From the NCBI GenBank assembly GCA_014380255.1, contig JACMKG010000464.1:1-11019 (forward strand): a stretch of 11,019 nt of DNA. The letters are read 5' to 3'. The notes below the pieces were generated by a model. The model saw only the letters and a list, made by a program, of their open reading frames with translations, did no database searches and was not told the origin of the DNA. Shown here piece after piece: positions 6,509 through 11,019 of the stretch; within the stretch, counting starts at the first letter, position 1; each line of letters opens with the position of its first letter. The stretch is from Prolixibacteraceae bacterium. Lineage in GTDB: Bacteria; Bacteroidota; Bacteroidia; Bacteroidales; Prolixibacteraceae. Both the position numbers and the translations under genes were made by a program.

Positions 6509-7171
6509 ATGAATGATAGATTATCCGATCCCATTGGCCGCCTGATGGGCCTGCGCTATAAATCGCATCCATGGCACGGGATTTTTATCGGGAAAGACGC
6601 CCCGGAGAATGTGACCGCTTTTATTGAAGTAGTGCCTACCGATACGGTTAAGTATGAAATCGACAAGGCTTGCGGTTACCTGAGAATCGACCGGCCACAG
6701 AAGTATTCGAATGTGGTTCCGGCCCTTTATGGCTTTATTCCTCAGACTTATTGCGGCGATATGGTGGGTAAATATTGTATGGATAAAACGGGCAAGACCA
6801 ATATCAAGGGGGATGGTGATCCGATTGATATATGCGTGCTGACTGAAAAGACCATTGCACATGGCGATATCCTGGTGGATGCGCATCCGATTGGGGGCTT
6901 TCGTATGATTGATGGAAACGAGGCTGATGATAAAATCATTGCCGTTCTGACAAACGATGTCGTTTACAGCGAATACAAGGATTTGTCGGATCTGCCTGAT
7001 ATAGTGGTTGAACGATTAAAGCATTATTTCCTGACCTATAAAGATATGCCTGGTAAAGCAAGCAATACAGAAATAACTCATATATATGGGGTTGAAGAGG
7101 CCAGAGAGATTATTGAATGTTCGATGAATGATTACCAAAAGTGGTTTGAAAACCTTGGTAGGATACTTTAA
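6509..7171 (+). CDS. ppa: Inorganic pyrophosphatase, family I
   Basis: Soluble, Mg-dependent enzyme that hydrolyses pyrophosphate to two phosphates, driving nucleic acid, protein and lipid synthesis forward. The family signature D-G-D-P-I-D is at 102-107. Other active-site groups are Lys48 and Glu50 (KYEID), Tyr74 (YGFIPQT) and Asp140-Asp141-Lys142 (ADDKIIAV). At 220 residues it is longer than the roughly 175 of the E. coli enzyme. The extra length is mainly an N-terminal extension of about 20-25 residues (RLSDPIGRLMGLRYKSHPWHG). The ATG at 6509 is the first usable start, because the ATG at 6502 is in another frame and stops after four codons. It is transcribed alone, with a 465-bp gap before it and a strong hairpin terminator after it. 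Confidence 0.96.
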   Translation: MNDRLSDPIGRLMGLRYKSHPWHGIFIGKDAPENVTAFIEVVPTDTVKYEIDKACGYLRIDRPQKYSNVVPALYGFIPQTYCGDMVGKYCMDKTGKTNIKGDGDPIDICVLTEKTIAHGDILVDAHPIGGFRMIDGNEADDKIIAVLTNDVVYSEYKDLSDLPDIVVERLKHYFLTYKDMPGKASNTEITHIYGVEEAREIIECSMNDYQKWFENLGRIL

Positions 7172-7209
7172 ATTGAATTTGCCCATATATAGGTAGTGAT
7201 ACCAATATT

Positions 7210-7265
7210 ATAAGGCCGGATAAGCATTTCTTTTGTTTAGAAATCCTTATCCGGCCTTATTGTTT
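7210..7265 (+). terminator. Terminator hairpin of the pyrophosphatase gene
   Basis: Arms ATAAGGCCGGATAAG (7210-7224) and CTTATCCGGCCTTAT (7246-7260) pair perfectly over 15 bp. After a C-C mismatch, ATTTCT/AGAAAT adds 6 bp and closes a 7-nt loop TTTGTTT. The plus strand continues with the T-rich TGTTTATT. It lies about 38 nt after the stop of the pyrophosphatase gene and before the convergent nhaD, and may also limit transcription coming from nhaD. Confidence 0.78.
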
Positions 7266-7400
7266 ATTAAAAGTTGTAAAATCTGGATGGTCTACTGTGA
7301 GAACTATTTTAATTATTGCTTAGCAACTCATGCTTCCTTTGATCCGTGAAAGGACATTCAGGAGTCACTGCCCGTTTCCCACATAATGGATGTAAAATGC

Positions 7401-7416
7401 TAGTTACCTGTAACTA
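7401..7416. repeat. Small palindrome downstream of nhaD
   Basis: TAGTTAC and GTAACTA are perfect 7-bp arms separated by CT. The site lies 25-40 nt past the nhaD stop. On the minus strand it is followed by GCATTTTAC, a poor T-run, so as an nhaD terminator it would be weak. No other terminator for nhaD is visible before the hairpin at 7210-7260. Confidence 0.3.
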
Positions 7417-7440
7417 TCTTTAATCCTTCACCACAGATTT

Positions 7441-8880
7441 TCAGGAGAACATTAAATAATAAGTGCCTAAGCCTGAAAGGTAGCCTAACAAAGCGAGTAA
7501 ACTAATTTTCTTTAGATACCAGATAAAGTCTATCTTCTCAATTCCCATAGCCGCTACACCTGCCGCTGATCCTATGATCAGAATGCTTCCACCAGTTCCG
7601 GCACAGTAAGCCAGTAATTCCCAGAACGTGCCATCCTGTACAAACATGGCAGCATATCCGGTTGTTCCCGGTAGGGCCACCTCATACATGCCCATAGCCC
7701 CGGCTACTAAAGGTACATTGTCAACAATCGATGATAAAATTCCAATAGCCAGGTTGATAAGATACACATTGCCAAGATTGCTGTCAAGCCATCCTGCGGT
7801 TAAGTTCAGATGCCCGGCCGATTGCAGACAGGCCACTGCTGATAATATCCCAAGGAAAAACAAAACGGTTGGCATATCTACCCGGCGTAAAATATGATAC
7901 ACTTTCAGCTTGCCGGTAATCTCATGAGGCTTTGATTTATGCATGATTTCAGTTGCCAGCCATAAGACACCGAGGCCCAAAAGCATACCCATATAAGGAG
8001 GCAGATGAGTGTATGTTTTGAATACAGGCACAAAAAGCAAGGCGCCAACTCCTATTAAAAAGATTGTCATCCTTTCTTTTGCAGTAGTAAATGTTGACTC
8101 ATTGCCTGATGGAACTGGCCTTTTTACTTCACCTTTCATGCTATAAGAAATAACACCCAATGGCACCAGGATACTTACCAGGCTGGGTAAAAAAACATGG
8201 GTAATAATGGAAAGAGAGGTGATCTGGCCTCCAATCCAAAGCATGATAGTCGTGACATCTCCGATCGGTGACCATGCTCCCCCTGAATTGGCGGCTAGAA
8301 CGACCATTGAAACAAAGAACCAGCGGGTCTTTTGATCGCTTATAAGCTTTCTTAGCAACGCTGCCATTACAATGGTAGTGGTCAGGTTATCCAGCACTGC
8401 TGACATGAAAAAGGTAATGATTCCAATGATCCATAAAAGCTTTACCTTATGGGTGGTAGTAATTTTATCGGTAATAATCTTAAAGCCTTCATGCTGATCA
8501 ATGATTTCAACGATGGTCATAGCACCAAGCAGAAAAAATAATATCTGGGCAATATCTACCAAATGGTGCTCCAGTTCTTCAATAATAAAATGGGTGGGCT
8601 CCTTCAAGGCTACCACTTGGCTGGCCCATCCCGAACTTATCCATTCATCTTCTGATAAGGTAGGTTTTATATACTCAAGAATATTTTGAACCTGATGGCC
8701 TAATTCGGCCCATGACGGACTATATCCAAGGCTTAAAATGCTGTCAACATTTAAGACATAGACAGTCCATGTCAGAACTCCAATCAGTAACGCTGTAGCC
8801 GTTTTATCTACTTTTAAAGGGTGTTCGAGAGCAATGGCCAGGTAGCCGATTACAAAGATCAGAAGGATTAAATAAAACAT
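7441..8880 (-). CDS. nhaD: NhaD-type sodium/proton antiporter
   Basis: Inner-membrane antiporter that expels Na+ (and Li+) in exchange for protons, of the NhaD family within the ion transporter superfamily. At 479 residues it has the normal length. About 12 hydrophobic segments are visible, the first at 1-18 and 27-43. Two similar halves each carry a helix-break motif with an acidic residue: SAVLDNLTTTI (160-170) and SSIVDNVPLVAG (383-394). These are followed by the small-residue loops NSGGAWSPIGDVTT (198-211) and GTGGSILIIGSAAG (428-441), which I expect to line the ion path. A polar loop (about 45-100) separates helix 2 from helix 3. It lies 113 bp after folA on the same strand, and no exact -7 element was found in between, so it may be read with folA or use a weaker promoter (TTATTTTG, one mismatch). 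It converges on the pyrophosphatase gene. Confidence 0.93.
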   Translation of the reverse strand: MFYLILLIFVIGYLAIALEHPLKVDKTATALLIGVLTWTVYVLNVDSILSLGYSPSWAELGHQVQNILEYIKPTLSEDEWISSGWASQVVALKEPTHFIIEELEHHLVDIAQILFFLLGAMTIVEIIDQHEGFKIITDKITTTHKVKLLWIIGIITFFMSAVLDNLTTTIVMAALLRKLISDQKTRWFFVSMVVLAANSGGAWSPIGDVTTIMLWIGGQITSLSIITHVFLPSLVSILVPLGVISYSMKGEVKRPVPSGNESTFTTAKERMTIFLIGVGALLFVPVFKTYTHLPPYMGMLLGLGVLWLATEIMHKSKPHEITGKLKVYHILRRVDMPTVLFFLGILSAVACLQSAGHLNLTAGWLDSNLGNVYLINLAIGILSSIVDNVPLVAGAMGMYEVALPGTTGYAAMFVQDGTFWELLAYCAGTGGSILIIGSAAGVAAMGIEKIDFIWYLKKISLLALLGYLSGLGTYYLMFS

Positions 8881-8993
8881 GGCATATAAGATTTTGTTAG
8901 TTTATATTTTTCTGATTGAAAGCTTTACAAAATAACAATTTTATATGAATCCTGTTTATAGAATGATGATTAATAAGAATTTTTATTATAAAT

Positions 8994-9488
8994 CTACCTG
9001 CGCTTTAAATTGAGATAGGAATAATTGAACCCGTTCTTTTCGTCGTGTAAGTCTTCCCGGGACTGCTCAGTCCAGGCCGAATAATCGACTTCAGGGAAAA
9101 AGGTATCAGCCTCAAAATCCCGGTGAACAAGGGTAAGGTATAACTTGCCGGCCAAAGGGAAGAACTGGCGGTAAATCATGCCACCTCCTATAATAAATGC
9201 TTCCGATTCATTTTTTACCGCTTCAATAGCCTCATCAATTGAGAAAACCATTTCGCAACCCATAAACTTATCCTCAGGGTTGTCGGTAATCACGATATTC
9301 CTGCGATTTGGGAGAGCTCCTTTAGGCAAAGAAAGCAACGTGTTGCGTCCCATGATAACAGGATGACCGGTTGTGATTTGCTTGAACCGCTTTAAGTCGT
9401 TGGCCAGATGGAACAACAGATCGTTGTTTTTACCAATGGCAAAGTTTTGAGCAACAGCTACAATGATGGAAAGGTTATCGTATATCAT
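8994..9488 (-). CDS. folA: Dihydrofolate reductase
   Basis: Cytoplasmic enzyme that reduces dihydrofolate to tetrahydrofolate with NADPH; target of trimethoprim. It restores the folate oxidised by thymidylate synthase, encoded just upstream. At 164 residues the length is normal. Visible features are the first strand (SIIVAVAQNFAIG, 7-19), the substrate acid Asp31 in the DLKRFK helix, the NADPH-binding segment GHPVIMGRNT (41-50), the following PNRRNIVIT, and the glycine-rich FIIGGGMIYRQF (98-109). The residue matching Trp22 of the E. coli enzyme is Phe26 (LLFHL); aromatic replacements here seem to occur in this phylum. The ATG at 9486-9488 gives the expected N-terminus. Its own promoter and a leader hairpin lie in the 97-bp gap after thyA. 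Confidence 0.97.
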   Translation of the reverse strand: MIYDNLSIIVAVAQNFAIGKNNDLLFHLANDLKRFKQITTGHPVIMGRNTLLSLPKGALPNRRNIVITDNPEDKFMGCEMVFSIDEAIEAVKNESEAFIIGGGMIYRQFFPLAGKLYLTLVHRDFEADTFFPEVDYSAWTEQSREDLHDEKNGFNYSYLNLKRR

Positions 9489-9505
9489 GGATGTTTAAAT
9501 TATGA

Positions 9506-9528
9506 AAGCCTTTTTTGAAGAAAGGCTT
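9506..9528 (-). promoter_or_regulatory. Hairpin in the folA leader or thyA-folA spacer
   Basis: AAGCCTTT (9506-9513) and AAAGGCTT (9521-9528) form a perfect 8-bp stem with a 7-nt loop. On the minus strand only a short T-run follows (GGCTTTCATAATTT), so as a thyA terminator it is weak. It lies 17 nt before the folA start codon and downstream of a predicted folA promoter, so it would sit in the folA 5' leader, where it could affect translation or transcript stability. Confidence 0.4.
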
Positions 9529-9544
9529 CCGGTATTCATACAGT

Positions 9545-9552
9545 CAAACTTA
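9545..9552 (-). promoter_or_regulatory. Predicted promoter of folA
   Basis: The minus strand reads TAAGTTTG, an exact TAnnTTTG match. A TTG lies 23 bp upstream, slightly beyond the usual spacing but the best -33 candidate of the five promoters here. The start would be near 9538, giving a leader of about 50 nt that includes the hairpin at 9506-9528. folA could thus be made both by read-through from thyA and from this site. Confidence 0.5.
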
Positions 9553-9585
9553 ATGGTATTTTTTAAAATTCTGTACAATCTCGGC

Positions 9586-10380
9586 CTAAACTGCTACTTT
9601 TCCTGCAATATGAGGATGCGACTGATAGCCTGTTAGCTCAAAATCTTCGTATTTGAAATCAAAGATGCTTTTCACATCAGGATTGATTATCATCCGGGGC
9701 AGTGGATAGGGCTCACGCGATAGCTGCAGTTTGACCTGCTCGAGGTGATTCATGTAAATGTGAGCATCACCCAACGTATGTATAAAGTCACCGGGCTGTA
9801 AATTGCAAACCTGGGCCATCATCATGGTCAATAGGGCATAGGAAGCAATGTTGAAAGGCACTCCCAGGAAAATATCGGCACTCCGTTGATACAGCTGGCA
9901 TGACAACTTTCCATCGGCTACATAAAACTGAACCAGCAGATGGCAAGGAGGAAGCTTCATTTGGTCAATTTGACCTACGTTCCAGGCGCTTACAATATGA
10001 CGGCGTGAATCAGGATTATTCTGAATGCTGTTTATAACCTGAGTAATCTGGTCGATATGCCGGCCGTCAGGTGTTGGCCATGATCTCCACTGATAGCCGT
10101 ATACAGGGCCAAGTTCGCCGTTTTCGTCAGCCCATTCATTCCATATCCGGACTCCGTTTTCCTGCAAATACCTGACATTCGTGTCGCCTGTTAAAAACCA
10201 CAGCAGTTCGTGGATAATGGATTTCAAATGCAGTTTTTTGGTAGTCAGCACAGGGAATCCTTCCGAAAGATCATATCTTGACTGGTGGCCAAAGATACTG
10301 ATGGTTCCGGTTCCGGTACGGTCGCTTTTGGCCGTTCCGTTATGAATGACATGATTGAGTAAATCGAGGTATTGCTTCAT
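9586..10380 (-). CDS. thyA: Thymidylate synthase (ThyA type)
   Basis: Converts dUMP to dTMP using methylene-tetrahydrofolate as both methyl donor and reductant, releasing dihydrofolate, which FolA downstream recycles. I chose the ATG at 10378-10380, giving MKQYLDLL and 264 residues, the same length as the E. coli enzyme. A GTG seven codons further up lies inside a palindromic repeat and is unlikely. With this start, family residues fall at the standard numbers: Arg21 (SDRTGTGT), Arg126-Arg127 (SRRH), the nucleophile Cys146 ([11 protein letters not shown]), Asp169 and Asn177 ([16 protein letters not shown]), and His207 and Tyr209 (DAHIYMNH). The C-terminus ends in the usual hydrophobic pair (KVAV). 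No exact -7 element is seen upstream; the leader is dominated by the 27-bp inverted repeat. It may be co-transcribed with the nucleoside permease before it. Confidence 0.98.
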   Translation of the reverse strand: MKQYLDLLNHVIHNGTAKSDRTGTGTISIFGHQSRYDLSEGFPVLTTKKLHLKSIIHELLWFLTGDTNVRYLQENGVRIWNEWADENGELGPVYGYQWRSWPTPDGRHIDQITQVINSIQNNPDSRRHIVSAWNVGQIDQMKLPPCHLLVQFYVADGKLSCQLYQRSADIFLGVPFNIASYALLTMMMAQVCNLQPGDFIHTLGDAHIYMNHLEQVKLQLSREPYPLPRMIINPDVKSIFDFKYEDFELTGYQSHPHIAGKVAV

Positions 10381-10395
10381 CTGTTTAAATTTTTG

Positions 10396-10461
10396 AAACA
10401 CATAGACACATAGAACACATAGTTAAAAATTACTCTATGTGTTCTATGTGTCTATGTGTTT
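10396..10461. repeat. Perfect 27-bp inverted repeat made of CACATAG units
   Basis: Left arm 10396-10422 and right arm 10435-10461 are exact reverse complements over 27 bp, with a 12-nt AT-rich loop (TTAAAAATTACT). Each arm holds three tandem copies of CACATAG, spaced A and AA apart. It ends 15 bp before the thyA start codon, in the thyA leader. No T-run of note follows on either strand, so it is not a classical terminator. Related CACAGAG/CACATAG palindromes are, as I recall, scattered through many Bacteroidota and other environmental genomes, which would make this a dispersed repeat. That identification rests on memory. Confidence 0.92.
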
Positions 10462-10573
10462 ATTCTTCATTTGGTTTTAGTTAGTTTAATCATTCTCTGG
10501 TGTTTTAAATAGGATTAAAATGGACGTTACATGTTTTCTGATCCTGAAAATCCGGTTCAACAATAAGAAACGT

Positions 10574-11019
10574 TTAAACTAATGCGGCTACTACTTGCGG
10601 TTTATGCTTATATTTAAAGACAAAGGGGAAGGTGATGCCCAAAATAAGAGCATACGCAGCAAAAACCAGCCAGATAGTGGGCCAGTCTCTTACCCCGTCT
10701 TTCGTAAACAGATCGACCACCACGCCGCTGCCGTAGCCCCCAAGGGTAGCGCCCACACCATTGGTTACGAGCATGAAAATACCCTGTGCGCTGGCACGAT
10801 AAGAGGAGGGGACTTCTTTCTCTACAAACAATGAACCTGAAATATTGAAAAAGTCAAATGCCATTCCATATACAATCATCGATAGGATAAGCAGGTATAA
10901 TCCACTCCCGGGATCTCCTATGCTGAATAAACCAAAACGCAGAACCCATGCAAAGATACTAATGATCATCACTTTCTTAATGCCAAACTTGCGTAAAAAG
11001 AAAGGGATGGTTAAAATGA
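10574..11019 (-). CDS. nupG: Nucleoside permease, NupG-type major facilitator (3' part only)
   Basis: C-terminal 148 residues of a nucleoside:H+ symporter of the major facilitator superfamily; the rest lies beyond the right edge, where the frame is still open. The visible part starts within a loop (PFFLRKFGIKKV) and holds about four membrane segments. It carries stretches I recognise from E. coli NupG: SMIVYGMAFDFFNISGSLFV, EKEVPSSYRASAQGIFML, DWPTIWLVFAAYAL, and the closing KYKHKP. A GTG at 10970-10972 could be mistaken for the start but is internal. It imports nucleosides, including thymidine, across the inner membrane. Lying 193 bp before thyA on the same strand, it suggests joint supply of thymidylate by salvage and synthesis. 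No terminator with a T-run separates them. Confidence 0.9.
   Translation of the reverse strand, partial: ILTIPFFLRKFGIKKVMIISIFAWVLRFGLFSIGDPGSGLYLLILSMIVYGMAFDFFNISGSLFVEKEVPSSYRASAQGIFMLVTNGVGATLGGYGSGVVVDLFTKDGVRDWPTIWLVFAAYALILGITFPFVFKYKHKPQVVAALV

Noticed and set aside
6521..6939. Minus-strand frames of 121 and 63 codons
   Set aside because: Antisense to the pyrophosphatase gene, whose DGDPID signature settles the coding strand.
10381..10401. Upstream GTG start for thyA adding seven residues
   Set aside because: The extension falls in the arm of the palindromic repeat; the ATG at 10380 gives the standard 264 residues and standard numbering of Cys146.
10396..10461. CRISPR-like or tandem repeat array from the repeated CACATAG units
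   Set aside because: Units are 7 bp with 1-2 bp between them and arranged as an inverted repeat; there are no spacers and no cas genes.
10595..10834. Plus-strand frame of 79 codons
   Set aside because: Antisense to the nucleoside permease, which matches NupG closely on the minus strand.
1..11019. tRNA, rRNA, riboswitch, insertion sequence, phage or defence genes
   Set aside because: I found no clover-leaf, transposase, integrase or defence-family motif in any frame; the genes are chromosomal housekeeping types.

Overview
The window reads as chromosomal DNA from a member of the Bacteroidota, most likely Bacteroidales-like. The main reasons are a single-chain SecD-SecF fusion, A-rich leaders with almost no Shine-Dalgarno sequence, five exact matches to the Bacteroidota -7 promoter element (TAnnTTTG) in the gaps, and a NhaD antiporter and family I pyrophosphatase of the kind I associate with this phylum. 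I cannot place the genus.

Layout. Position 1-208 holds a leftward promoter for a gene beyond the left edge and the secDF terminator. From 5261 down to 209 a leftward block carries mdh (malate dehydrogenase) with a strong terminator, a small retropepsin-like aspartic protease, an unidentified membrane-anchored protein of 135 residues, and secDF. Two rightward genes follow: an unidentified 120-residue protein (5681-6043) and family I inorganic pyrophosphatase (6509-7171). They are separated by a 465-bp gap with a near-perfect 45-nt hairpin, a 34-codon ORF behind a strong Shine-Dalgarno, and short minus-strand frames that may be a decayed gene. From the right edge a second leftward block carries the 3' end of a NupG-type nucleoside permease, thyA, folA and nhaD. 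nhaD converges on the pyrophosphatase gene, whose terminator hairpin lies between them.

How the genes work together. NupG (nucleoside uptake), ThyA (dUMP to dTMP) and FolA (recycling of the dihydrofolate ThyA makes) form a thymidylate supply group. SecDF and NhaD are membrane proteins that use or exchange ions across the inner membrane. Mdh is central carbon metabolism. Pyrophosphatase pulls biosynthetic reactions forward.

Novelty. Most of the window is housekeeping and I see no convincing new multi-gene system. The best leads are a perfect 27-bp inverted repeat built from three CACATAG units just upstream of thyA, the hairpin and small-ORF region at 6119-6455, the conserved-looking but unidentified proteins at 3316-3723 and 5681-6043, the stand-alone retropepsin-like protein, and a hairpin leader between a predicted folA promoter and its start codon.
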